From UBA3774 sp045600025 (lineage in GTDB: Bacteria > Bacillota > Clostridia > Lachnospirales > Lachnospiraceae): a stretch of 18,006 nt of DNA. The notes under the pieces are model-generated. The model ran no database searches. It saw only the letters and a list, made by a program, of their open reading frames with translations, and had not been told where the DNA came from. The translations under genes were made by a program, and so were the position numbers. Location: assembly GCA_045600025.1 (NCBI GenBank), contig JAZRXC010000022.1, forward strand, positions 1 through 18,006. Direction: 5' to 3'. This document shows, piece by piece, positions 7,716-14,748 of the stretch (position 1 is its first letter; each line of letters opens with the position of its first letter).

Positions 7716-9110
7716 ATGCAGGCATTAGAAGAGGTTTTATTACCGATAGTTCAGAAAATCAATTCGTATCTTTCGGATTATATTCTTATTATACTTCTTA
7801 TAGGAATGGGACTCCTGTTCACGATCAAGACAAGATTCGTTCAGATTCGTTGCTTTAAGGAAGGCTGGAAGCAGGTATTCGGCAACATCAAATTTTTCGG
7901 CAAGAAGCATAAGAGCGGTATGAGTTCATTTCAGGCGCTTGCGACTGCTGTGGCTGCGCAAGTCGGCACAGGCAATATCGTAGGCGCTTCGGGAGCTATC
8001 TTAATCGGCGGCCCGGGTGCAATCTTTTGGATGTGGATAATTGCTTTTCTCGGCATGGCTACTATTTACGCCGAAGCAGTTATGGCGCAGAAGACAAAGA
8101 TTGTCAATGAAGACGGGACGGTTCTGGGCGGTCCGGTGTATTACATACGTGAGGCTTTTAAAGGCAAATTCGGCAAATTTCTTGCAGGATTCTTCGCAGT
8201 TGCAATAATTCTTGCACTGGGGTTCTTTGGCTGCATGGTTCAGTCAAATTCTATAGGCTCTACTTGTGAAGAGGCATTCGGAGTCCCCAGCTGGATAGTG
8301 GGCATTATTATTGCTGAAATTGCCGTATTTATATTTGTCGGCGGTATTAAGAGACTTGCTTCAGTCACGGAGAAGATAGTACCTGTCATGGCTGTACTTT
8401 ATATTATCGGCGGACTGGCGGTAATAGTGGCAAGAATTCAGTATATCCCGGAGACCTTCGGCATGATTTTTAAATATGCATTTGAACCGTCTGCTATAAT
8501 CGGAGGCAGCGTTGGATACGCAATAAAAACCGCTATCAGCCAGGGCGCAAAAAGAGGCCTTTTCTCAAATGAAGCCGGTATGGGTTCAACACCGCACGCT
8601 CATGCACAGGCAAATGTATCCGATCCGCACACACAGGGTATTACGGCTATGATTGGCGTATTTGTAGATACATTTATTGTTCTCACAATGACTGCGCTTG
8701 TAGTTATTTCCACCTTATACGCAGGAAACGGACCTTTAAGCGAGGTTGGCGCGGCAGAGGGCTTTTCTAAAGCAACGCTGGCACAGCAGGCATTCGGCAG
8801 CGTGTTCGGCGAAACGTTCGGCAGTATATTCGTAGCTATTTGTCTTTTATTCTTTGCGTTTTCAACTATACTCGGCTGGAATCTGTTCGGCAAAATAAAT
8901 GTTCAATATCTATTCGGCAAAAAAGCCACAATAGTATATTCGATTCTTGCGGTCGGATTCATTTTCCTCGGATCGATTCTCAGCAATGATTTAGTGTGGG
9001 AGCTTACAGATATGTTCAACAACATTATGGTTATACCTAATGCGCTTGCGCTCATAGTCCTCAGCGCAAGTGTGGGGAAATGTGCAGTTGACCATATTAA
9101 AAAGAAATAA
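7716..9110 (+). CDS. AGCS-family sodium/proton:alanine/glycine symporter
   Basis: A polytopic membrane protein of 464 residues, the usual size for the alanine/glycine:cation symporter family. It imports small neutral amino acids with Na+ or H+. Family signatures are present: ALATAVAAQVGTGNIVGAS near residues 72-90, GGPGAIFWMW, GAKRGLFSNEAGMGSTPHAHAQ near 278-298, and a FSTILGWNLFG motif late in the protein. The ribosome binding site AAGGAGG lies seven bases before the ATG. The glycine riboswitch upstream indicates that glycine is a transported substrate; whether alanine is too cannot be read. No terminator is visible between its stop and the tRNA-Gly gene. Confidence 0.93.
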   Translation: MQALEEVLLPIVQKINSYLSDYILIILLIGMGLLFTIKTRFVQIRCFKEGWKQVFGNIKFFGKKHKSGMSSFQALATAVAAQVGTGNIVGASGAILIGGPGAIFWMWIIAFLGMATIYAEAVMAQKTKIVNEDGTVLGGPVYYIREAFKGKFGKFLAGFFAVAIILALGFFGCMVQSNSIGSTCEEAFGVPSWIVGIIIAEIAVFIFVGGIKRLASVTEKIVPVMAVLYIIGGLAVIVARIQYIPETFGMIFKYAFEPSAIIGGSVGYAIKTAISQGAKRGLFSNEAGMGSTPHAHAQANVSDPHTQGITAMIGVFVDTFIVLTMTALVVISTLYAGNGPLSEVGAAEGFSKATLAQQAFGSVFGETFGSIFVAICLLFFAFSTILGWNLFGKINVQYLFGKKATIVYSILAVGFIFLGSILSNDLVWELTDMFNNIMVIPNALALIVLSASVGKCAVDHIKKK

Positions 9111-9133
9111 TTGCTATTTACAATAAAAAGGGT

Positions 9134-9162
9134 TTGACAAATCCGCTCGAATGTAGTATTAT
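9134..9162 (+). promoter_or_regulatory. Sigma-A promoter for tRNA-Gly
   Basis: TTGACA (9134-9139) and TATTAT (9157-9162) with a 17-base spacer, a near-consensus strong promoter of the stable-RNA kind. The expected start near 9169 leaves a leader of about 20 bases for RNase P to remove. Confidence 0.85.
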
Positions 9163-9188
9163 CTTTTTTGCGCCTTGAAAAAGGCTAT

Positions 9189-9260
9189 GCGCGAGTGGCT
9201 CAGCGGTGGAGCACCACCTTGCCAAGGTGGGGGCCGCGGGTTCGATCCCCGTCTCGCGCT
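9189..9260 (+). tRNA. tRNA-Gly (GCC anticodon)
   Basis: The cloverleaf folds fully. Acceptor GCGCGAG (9189-9195) pairs with CTCGCGC (9253-9259). D stem is GCTC/GAGC. Anticodon stem CCACC (9214-9218) pairs with GGTGG (9226-9230) around the loop TTGCCAA, giving anticodon GCC at 9221-9223, which reads GGC and GGU. The T stem is GCGGG/CCCGT around TTCGATC. The discriminator is T9260, normal for glycine. CCA is not encoded, so the CCA-adding enzyme is required. Seven T residues follow immediately. It sits directly after the glycine-riboswitch-controlled transporter. Confidence 0.97.
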
Positions 9261-9281
9261 TTTTTTATTTCCATTTTTTCC

Positions 9282-9318
9282 AAAACCATCCGTTTTGTAA
9301 CGGGTGGTTTTATTGTGC
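9282..9318 (+). terminator. Intrinsic terminator after tRNA-Gly
   Basis: AAAACCATCCG (9282-9292) pairs with CGGGTGGTTTT (9301-9311) over 11 bp with one G-U pair, around an 8-base loop. The stem ends in a short T stretch. Together with the T run after the tRNA, it should stop both the tRNA transcript and any read-through from the symporter. The A/T-flanked stem could also work from the other strand. Confidence 0.8.
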
Positions 9319-9339
9319 AAAAAAATATTTAAAATATAG

Positions 9340-9368
9340 TTGCAATTAATATTATGATGTGCTAAACT
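9340..9368 (+). promoter_or_regulatory. Promoter for the tenA-symporter operon (extended -10)
   Basis: TTGCAA (9340-9345), a 17-base spacer and TAAACT (9363-9368), preceded by TG at 9360-9361, making an extended -10. Transcription would begin around 9375, at the start of the hairpin leader. Confidence 0.65.
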
Positions 9369-9379
9369 ACTCGCATGTT

Positions 9380-9417
9380 TTTAGCGTGGTAGCGTGGTAA
9401 CGCTTTACCACACTAAA
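9380..9417 (+). promoter_or_regulatory. Tandem-repeat and palindrome leader before tenA
   Basis: TAGCGTGG occurs twice in tandem (9382-9389 and 9390-9397), each followed by TA. TTACCAC (9405-9411) pairs perfectly with GTGGTAA (9394-9400), an 18-bp inverted repeat GTGGTAACGCTTTACCAC. A longer alternative fold pairs 9380-9391 with 9406-9417 (11 of 12 pairs) around an inner GCGT/ACGC hairpin. It lies between the -10 box and the ribosome binding site GAGGAG. It may be an operator for a repressor, perhaps GntR-like from the TGGT/ACCA arms, or an RNA switch element. Neither is shown. No TPP riboswitch consensus is present. Confidence 0.55.
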
Positions 9418-9433
9418 GCGAGGAGAGCGAAAC

Positions 9434-10105
9434 ATGAAAGAGTTTTCAGATGAACTTATCGAGCTTGGCCGGCCAAGGTGGGATGAAATGCTTGACCATC
9501 CGTTTGTAAAAGGCATGACAGACGGGACACTTGATAAGAACAAATTTGCGGCATATCTGATTCAGGACGCTATATACCTTAAATACTACGGGAAGGTTTA
9601 TGCATGGGGCATATTAAAAACAGATGATACTATCACGATGCGTTTACTCTATAAAGATATGGACGTTATCACTTCAAGTGAAGATATAATGCATATAGTG
9701 TATTTGAACGAACTTGGGTATACCGAAGAGAGGGCACTTTCTCAGCCTATCCATCCCAAGAGCAAGGCATATATAGACTATATGCTTTCAGTTTCGGAAA
9801 ATGAACCTCTGGCATATGGAGTTATCGGTCTGATGCCTTGCTCGTTAAGTTATTATTATATAGCAAGCGAATGTAAAAAACGCGCAATTGCCGCCGGCAG
9901 TTATCAGAATAATTATTATAAATCCTGGATCGATCATTATTCCGGCGAAGATTACAAAGCTTGTTATGACAGACACATCACATTGTGTAACAGAGTAACC
10001 GCAGATGTTACCGAAGCTGAAAAAGAAAAGCTGAAGGAAATATTTTTACGCGGTACAGAGCATGAATGGAATTTCTGGGACATGGCTTTTGAGCCGTCCC
10101 GTTAA
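9434..10105 (+). CDS. tenA: TenA-family thiaminase II
   Basis: TenA hydrolyses aminomethyl-pyrimidine breakdown products of thiamine to HMP for salvage, and can cleave thiamine itself. The 223-residue protein is the normal size and mostly helical. The opening HPFVKGMTDGTLDKNKFAAY is typical. Residues matching the Bacillus subtilis active site are D45 and Y48 (QDAIYL), C136 (LMPCSLSYYY, the catalytic cysteine), and E211 in EHEWNFWDMA. It therefore looks like the cysteine-containing TenA_C class and catalytically intact. The ribosome binding site GAGGAG is about seven bases before the ATG. It is followed after 18 bases by a sodium:solute symporter gene, so both are probably co-transcribed. Its usual TPP riboswitch is absent. 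Confidence 0.93.
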   Translation: MKEFSDELIELGRPRWDEMLDHPFVKGMTDGTLDKNKFAAYLIQDAIYLKYYGKVYAWGILKTDDTITMRLLYKDMDVITSSEDIMHIVYLNELGYTEERALSQPIHPKSKAYIDYMLSVSENEPLAYGVIGLMPCSLSYYYIASECKKRAIAAGSYQNNYYKSWIDHYSGEDYKACYDRHITLCNRVTADVTEAEKEKLKEIFLRGTEHEWNFWDMAFEPSR

Positions 10106-10123
10106 CAGTAAAGGAGAGAAGTT

Positions 10124-11503
10124 ATGTTATCAACTATTATTATTGTGGTTGCCATTTATTTTCTGATAATGGTAGCAATCGGTGTTCTTGGCCGGAAAAA
10201 GGTCGTTAATTTTGACAGCTATCTGAACATGGGTAAGAAGGGCGGTGTGCTCCTCTTAATCGGAGGTACAGTCGGCGGACAGATAGGTAACGGCTTTGTA
10301 GTAGGCGGTGCGGCGGAAGGAGCTTCTTCCGGTATGGCCGGCGCAGCATATGGCATTGCATGCGCAGTAACGGCACTTGTAGTAGCATTTGTTGTGGGCA
10401 AATGGATCTGGAAGAGCGGATACATATCACTCGCACAGTACACGCTTGACCGTTATAAAAATCCGGTTCCGGGACTTATCTTTGATATCAGCACGGCATG
10501 CGCCGAGGTCGGACTTGTTGCAGGACAGATTATGGCAGGTAAGGCATTGTTCGAGGCAGTCGGCCTTCCGGGAGCAGTCGGCGCTATAGCTATTGCGGTT
10601 GTAGTATTAATTTATTCACAGCTGTCCGGTATCTGGGGAGCATTTGCCACTTCTGTTATCCAGACAGTTATCATCGGACTCGGTCTTGTCGGAATGACGA
10701 TAGTTCTTCTTGGTAACGGAGCAGTCGGAGAGATGCAGACGGCTATATCAGCAGGTACTTTGGCGGCCTCATCACTTGATTTTTCAGGTCTTCCGCTTGC
10801 AGGCTTTCTTGCAATGATGCTTCCGATACTTCTTGAAGTTCCCGTTGATGAAACCATGTGGCAGAGAGTTGCCTCTGCAAATAGCCCTAAAACATCAAAG
10901 TGGGCGCACATTATATCTTTCTTTATTATGATACCGCTTGCGCTAATGCCTGCATTTATCGGCAGCTACGGTGCATTCAAGTATGGAACGACCGGAAATG
11001 AAGTATTTTTCAAAGTTATATTAAATGAGATGCCTGTTATCATAGCGGCTATTGTAATTGCCGCTGTACTCGCAGCAGTAATGTCAACTATAGATGCTTG
11101 CGTGCTCTGCATGTCAACGGTTTTGACGAAAGATATATATCAGGGCGTTATGAAGCGTAATCCTTCAGAGAAAAGGCTTAAGACAATAACGCTTGTATTA
11201 AACGTTGTATTTGTAGCTGTTTCTACCATATTTGCTTTGAACTCGTCCAGTATTTTGGATATCTTCAATGCAATGTACTCATTTATAGCAGCCTGCTGTT
11301 TTGCTCCTTTTGTCCTTGGCGTTATCTGGAAAAAAGGAAATACGGCCGGCGCGGTTGCTTCTTCAATAGTAGGAGTAATTCTTGTAGTTCTGGGCTTCTT
11401 CGGAATTTCATATCCGCTTCCTGAAGTCCTCCCGATTCTTCTTTCCTGTATTGCCTACGTGATAGTTTCTCTTCTTACACAGAAGAAGGAAACTGCCGAA
11501 TAA
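10124..11503 (+). CDS. Sodium:solute symporter (SSS family), probably linked to thiamine-precursor uptake
   Basis: A 459-residue polytopic protein with about thirteen hydrophobic segments, the normal layout of the SSS/PanF family, which couples import of vitamins, sugars or amino acids to Na+. Early residues IYFLIMVAIGVLGRK and the conserved glycine-rich GGTVGGQIGNGFVVGGAAEG match the core region. EVPVDETMWQRVASA and the later AAVMSTIDACVLCMSTVLTKDIY fit the helices that carry the Na+ site. The substrate cannot be read from sequence. Co-transcription with tenA points to HMP, aminomethyl-pyrimidine or a thiamine fragment; SSS transporters have been predicted for thiamine precursors in other organisms. 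This is inference from context. AAAGGAGAG precedes the ATG. Confidence 0.85.
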   Translation: MLSTIIIVVAIYFLIMVAIGVLGRKKVVNFDSYLNMGKKGGVLLLIGGTVGGQIGNGFVVGGAAEGASSGMAGAAYGIACAVTALVVAFVVGKWIWKSGYISLAQYTLDRYKNPVPGLIFDISTACAEVGLVAGQIMAGKALFEAVGLPGAVGAIAIAVVVLIYSQLSGIWGAFATSVIQTVIIGLGLVGMTIVLLGNGAVGEMQTAISAGTLAASSLDFSGLPLAGFLAMMLPILLEVPVDETMWQRVASANSPKTSKWAHIISFFIMIPLALMPAFIGSYGAFKYGTTGNEVFFKVILNEMPVIIAAIVIAAVLAAVMSTIDACVLCMSTVLTKDIYQGVMKRNPSEKRLKTITLVLNVVFVAVSTIFALNSSSILDIFNAMYSFIAACCFAPFVLGVIWKKGNTAGAVASSIVGVILVVLGFFGISYPLPEVLPILLSCIAYVIVSLLTQKKETAE

Positions 11504-11517
11504 GCCCGGAAAACTAC

Positions 11518-11545
11518 AAAAGCCACCCTGACGGGTGGCTTTATT
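11518..11545. terminator. Terminator between the symporter and the LDH2-type dehydrogenase
   Basis: AGCCACCC (11521-11528) pairs with GGGTGGCT (11533-11540) around a TGAC loop, followed by TTATT and preceded by AAA. It is flanked by convergent genes and looks able to act in both directions. Its right arm and tail nearly repeat those of the terminator at 9301-9318. Confidence 0.85.
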
Positions 11546-11557
11546 GTGCGGTAAATA

Positions 11558-12673
11558 TTATTTTTCAAAAGGGAATGTATAAGGAAGGCTGAGCTCATCA
11601 CGGATAGCGATGATTTCTTTCTGAACGGCTTCGCCAACCGGAACGCCCTTGTCTTTTCTGAACTGCCAGCAGTCCCATTCCTTTTCACCTGCAGTATAGA
11701 TGCGGTCATGATTCGGATTTTTGGCGGAAGCACGAAGCGCACGACTTATATCACCTGCGGTTTTTCTGCATACATCCTCGCCCATAAAGAACTCAGGATT
11801 AACAACGAAGAAGAAATGTCCGAGCTGATACATGCGAGGACTTCCGTCCTCTGCTACGCCTGTGAGGGCCTTCATGAATTTGCCGCCGGCGAGAGCAGCA
11901 GAGAGCATCTCAACTGTAGCGGCATATCCGTAGCCCTTATATCCGCAGAGCTCATCCCCTGAACCACCTAAGGGACAAAGAGCGGCTTCACCGTCTACGA
12001 GCATTTGTAGTATAGCTTCTGAATCGGTAAGGTCGTTGCCCTGACGGTCAATTACCATACCCTTTGGAGTGGGCTTGCCTTCACGGGCGTAATACTCAAT
12101 TTTTCCGCGTTGCACGGTTGATGTCGCACAATCGATGCAGAAAGGGAAAGGCTCATCGGTAGGAATTGCAACAGTGAGAGGGTTGGTTCCCATCATATTT
12201 TCAACACCGAAAGTCGGAGCGATAGAAGGGCGCGCATTCGTACCTGTGATTCCTATCATACCGGCCTTACTCGCCATAGTAGCCCAATAACCTGCGATTC
12301 CGTAATGAGTCGAATTACGGATAGCGCCGCCGGCCATGCCATATTTTCCGGCCTTCTCTATAAGCTTTGTCATCATCTCATAAGAAGCAACCATACCCAT
12401 ACCATCGTGCGCATCAAGTACAAGCGTTGTAGGAGTTTCTTTCAATACTTCTATTTCAGTCACAGGCTTTAGAGTGCCTTTTTTAATGCGATCGATATAT
12501 ATCGGCTTAAATCTGTTGCAACCGTGACTTTCTATGCCGCGCCTGTCGCTTTCAAGAAGAACGTCAGCGCATATAGCAGCATCTTTTTCGGGTACGCCGT
12601 AGCCTTTAAATGCATCTATCATGAAATCGTTCATCAGGTCCCAAGGGACAAAAGGTCTTGTTTCGGTAATCAT
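11558..12673 (-). CDS. LDH2/MDH2-family NAD(P)-dependent 2-hydroxyacid dehydrogenase
   Basis: A 371-residue member of the malate/L-lactate dehydrogenase type-2 family, cytosolic NAD(P)H oxidoreductases unrelated to the Rossmann-fold lactate dehydrogenases. Motifs are the Ser-His-Gly of SHGCNRFKPIYIDRI (H50), RNSTHYGIAGYW (H123), GTNPLTVAIPT, CIDCATST and the C-terminal GYKGYGYAATVEML loop. Members include malate, lactate, sulfolactate and ureidoglycolate dehydrogenases, so substrate is unassigned. Initiation at 12673 is supported by AGGAGG six bases upstream and by a promoter. It lies about 4 kb from the LarA-family racemase; a racemase paired with a stereospecific 2-hydroxyacid dehydrogenase would make sense, but the genes are not in one operon. 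Confidence 0.88.
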   Translation of the reverse strand: MITETRPFVPWDLMNDFMIDAFKGYGVPEKDAAICADVLLESDRRGIESHGCNRFKPIYIDRIKKGTLKPVTEIEVLKETPTTLVLDAHDGMGMVASYEMMTKLIEKAGKYGMAGGAIRNSTHYGIAGYWATMASKAGMIGITGTNARPSIAPTFGVENMMGTNPLTVAIPTDEPFPFCIDCATSTVQRGKIEYYAREGKPTPKGMVIDRQGNDLTDSEAILQMLVDGEAALCPLGGSGDELCGYKGYGYAATVEMLSAALAGGKFMKALTGVAEDGSPRMYQLGHFFFVVNPEFFMGEDVCRKTAGDISRALRASAKNPNHDRIYTAGEKEWDCWQFRKDKGVPVGEAVQKEIIAIRDELSLPYTFPFEK

Positions 12674-12697
12674 AAATAGCCTCCTGCTTATGAAATA

Positions 12698-12726
12698 ATC
12701 TTACCCCTAAAAAACGCTTTTATCAA
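12698..12726 (-). promoter_or_regulatory. Sigma-A promoter for the LDH2-type dehydrogenase
   Basis: On the minus strand, TTGATA (12721-12726) and TAAGAT (12698-12703) are separated by 17 bases. The start should be near 12691, about 18 bases before the ATG. It faces away from the promoter of the next gene. Confidence 0.65.
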
Positions 12727-12733
12727 TATATTA

Positions 12734-12763
12734 TTAGCACTTTTAATACATATGCGGTATAAT
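12734..12763 (+). promoter_or_regulatory. Promoter for the unrecognised 132-residue gene
   Basis: A perfect TATAAT (12758-12763) with a partial -35 TTAGCA (12734-12739) at an 18-base spacing. The TATAAT overlaps the ATG at 12762, which argues against that ATG as a start and favours 12786. Confidence 0.6.
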
Positions 12764-12785
12764 GGAACAAACAAAGGAGAATGAT

Positions 12786-13184
12786 ATGTCACAGGTGTTA
12801 TTGGAAAATATCAAGCCGGAAGAACTGCTTACAAAAGAAGCCTTTGAAGATGCGCTTGCTGCATTGACGGGGCATGGCATAACCGAAGAATTCTCGGCAC
12901 CGCCTGTAGGAGATTTGTACATTCGCTTAGTTCATCGTCCGTTCCGCATTGACCCCTCACAGATGATATACATTATCAATCTCGACCAGGTCTATGAAAA
13001 CCTATATAATGATGACCTTTACTGGCGCTCTGAGCCGGCAAAGTTCTGTCATGGTGCCCCTACATATGAAGAGGCACTTTCCGCCATTCAAAAACTCCTT
13101 GATTTCCGACTGGACAAATGGGAGAGCAAGTCAAAAGTCTTAAATATTCCGTGGGATCCCAAAACTCCCGATTTTGATTCATAA
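12786..13184 (+). CDS. Unrecognised small soluble protein
   Basis: A 132-residue acidic protein that I do not recognise. It has no signal peptide, membrane segment or cysteine cluster; there is one cysteine, in KFCHGAP. Visible features are a Glu-rich N-terminus (LENIKPEELLTKEAFEDALAAL), a middle rich in aromatics and hydrophobics (RPFRIDPSQMIYIINL, YENLYNDDLYWRSEP), a helix-like EEALSAIQKLLDFRLDKWESK, and an unusual tail NIPWDPKTPDF. The start at 12786 has AAAGGAGA five bases upstream; the ATG at 12762 lies within the promoter. It has its own promoter, and guaB follows after a promoter of its own. I assign no function. Confidence 0.8.
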   Translation: MSQVLLENIKPEELLTKEAFEDALAALTGHGITEEFSAPPVGDLYIRLVHRPFRIDPSQMIYIINLDQVYENLYNDDLYWRSEPAKFCHGAPTYEEALSAIQKLLDFRLDKWESKSKVLNIPWDPKTPDFDS

Positions 13185-13189
13185 TTGTA

Positions 13190-13217
13190 TTGACAAATAT
13201 TCATCAAATGATAAAAT
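13190..13217 (+). promoter_or_regulatory. Sigma-A promoter for guaB
   Basis: TTGACA (13190-13195) and TAAAAT (13212-13217) at a 16-base spacing, just after the preceding stop codon. No purine riboswitch core or PurBox-like repeat is visible in the 32-base gap before the GTG start. Confidence 0.7.
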
Positions 13218-13249
13218 AGCAAAAATACCTTTTTTGAAAGGAGACTGTC

Positions 13250-14704
13250 GTGGGCAAAATAATCGGTGAAGGAATTACATTTGATGATGTACTCCTGTGT
13301 CCGTCATATTCGGAAGTAACACCTAATATGGTGGATGTAAGCACTTACCTTACCAAGTCTGTTCATTTGAATATTCCTATGATGAGTGCCGGCATGGATA
13401 CGGTTACAGAGCATCGTATGGCTATTGCAATGGCTCGTCAGGGAGGCATAGGCATCATTCATAAGAATATGTCTATTGAGGCTCAAGCTGAAGAGGTTGA
13501 CATGGTTAAGCGTTCTGAGAACGGCGTTATTACCGATCCGTTTTCATTGGGCCCCGACAACACTCTTGCAGATGCAAATGAACTCATGGGCAAATATCGC
13601 ATCTCCGGTGTTCCGATTACAAAGGGACGTAAGCTGGTGGGCATTATTACCAACCGCGACCTTCTGTTCCAGGAGGATTTTACTAAGAAGATATCTGAAT
13701 GCATGACCTCAGAAGGCCTTGTTACCGCACGGGAAGGAGTTACTCTGGAAGAGGCAAAACAAATCCTCGGCAAGGCAAGAAAAGAGAAACTCCCCATCGT
13801 TGATGACGAAGGAAACTTAAAAGGTCTTATCACAATCAAGGATATAGAAAAGCAGATAAAGTATCCTAATTCCGCGAAGGATGCGCAGGGACGTCTGCTC
13901 GTTGGTGCTGCAGTAGGCATTACCAAGAATATTATGGATCGTGTTCAAGCACTTGTTGATGCGCAGGCGGATGTAATTGTAATAGATTCCGCCCACGGAC
14001 ATTCAAAGAATATTCTTGATGCAGTCACCAATATAAAATCCTATTATCCCGAGCTTCAGATAATTGCCGGAAATGTAGCAACAGGCGAGGCCACTAAGGC
14101 TCTTATTGATGCAGGAGTTGATGCGGTTAAGGTAGGCATTGGACCCGGTTCTATTTGTACAACCCGTGTTGTTGCCGGCATCGGCGTACCGCAGATTACC
14201 GCAATTATGGATTCTTATGAAGTAGCAAAAGAATACGGCATACCGATTATTGCAGATGGCGGTATTAAGTATTCAGGAGATATTACAAAGTCAATCGCTG
14301 CCGGAGCAAATGTCTGCATGATGGGTTCAATGTTTGCCGGCTGTGATGAAAGTCCGGGATCATTTGAACTGTACCAAGGCCGTAAATACAAAGTATACCG
14401 TGGCATGGGATCAATAGGCGCTATGGAAAACGGCTCCAAGGACCGTTATTTCCAGACAGACGCAAAGAAGCTGGTTCCCGAAGGCGTTGAGGGCCGTGTG
14501 GCATATAAGGGCACTGTCGAGGATACAATATTCCAGCTTATCGGCGGACTCCGAAGCGGTATGGGCTATTGCGGATGTCCTGATATCGAAACGCTTAAGA
14601 GCGAAGGCAGATTTATCAAGATTTCTGCAGCATCTCTTAAAGAAAGCCATCCTCACGATGTACAGATTACCAAGGAAGCTCCTAACTACAGTGTTGATGG
14701 TTAA
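13250..14704 (+). CDS. guaB: Inosine-5'-monophosphate dehydrogenase (GTG start)
   Basis: IMPDH oxidises IMP to XMP with NAD+, the committed step to guanine nucleotides. The 484-residue length is standard for the bacterial enzyme with inserted regulatory domains. FDDVLLCPSYSEV begins the TIM barrel. Two CBS domains run from about residues 93 to 205 (GVITDPFSLGP through LITIKDIEK). Catalytic Cys303 lies in GIGPGSICTTR (297-306). The IMP site includes DGGIKYSGDI and GGLRSGMGYCG, and the mobile flap is KDRYFQ. The start is GTG, with AAAGGAG six bases upstream. guaA is not in the window. The nearby minus-strand nucleoside-type importer may be a functional neighbour but is transcribed separately. 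Confidence 0.97.
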   Translation: MGKIIGEGITFDDVLLCPSYSEVTPNMVDVSTYLTKSVHLNIPMMSAGMDTVTEHRMAIAMARQGGIGIIHKNMSIEAQAEEVDMVKRSENGVITDPFSLGPDNTLADANELMGKYRISGVPITKGRKLVGIITNRDLLFQEDFTKKISECMTSEGLVTAREGVTLEEAKQILGKARKEKLPIVDDEGNLKGLITIKDIEKQIKYPNSAKDAQGRLLVGAAVGITKNIMDRVQALVDAQADVIVIDSAHGHSKNILDAVTNIKSYYPELQIIAGNVATGEATKALIDAGVDAVKVGIGPGSICTTRVVAGIGVPQITAIMDSYEVAKEYGIPIIADGGIKYSGDITKSIAAGANVCMMGSMFAGCDESPGSFELYQGRKYKVYRGMGSIGAMENGSKDRYFQTDAKKLVPEGVEGRVAYKGTVEDTIFQLIGGLRSGMGYCGCPDIETLKSEGRFIKISAASLKESHPHDVQITKEAPNYSVDG

Positions 14705-14710
14705 AGACTG

Positions 14711-14740
14711 AGACTCCTCATATGTGAGGAGTCTTATTTA
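14711..14740 (+). terminator. Intrinsic terminator after guaB
   Basis: AGACTCCTCA (14711-14720) and TGAGGAGTCT (14725-14734) form a perfect 10-bp stem with a TATG loop, followed by TATTTAT. It ends eight bases before the next ATG. Confidence 0.88.
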
Positions 14741-14748
14741 TAGTTTAT

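Noticed and set aside
9369..9433. TPP riboswitch or T-box before tenA
   Set aside because: Neither the TPP core (CTGAGA, ACCTGATC-like) nor a T-box sequence is present in this short leader.
12762..12785. Upstream ATG of the unrecognised protein
   Set aside because: This ATG overlaps the TATAAT box, so it would not be in the transcript; the ATG at 12786 has a good ribosome binding site.
13218..13249. Purine riboswitch controlling guaB
   Set aside because: The space between promoter and start is only about 30 bases, too short for the aptamer, and no core motif is present.
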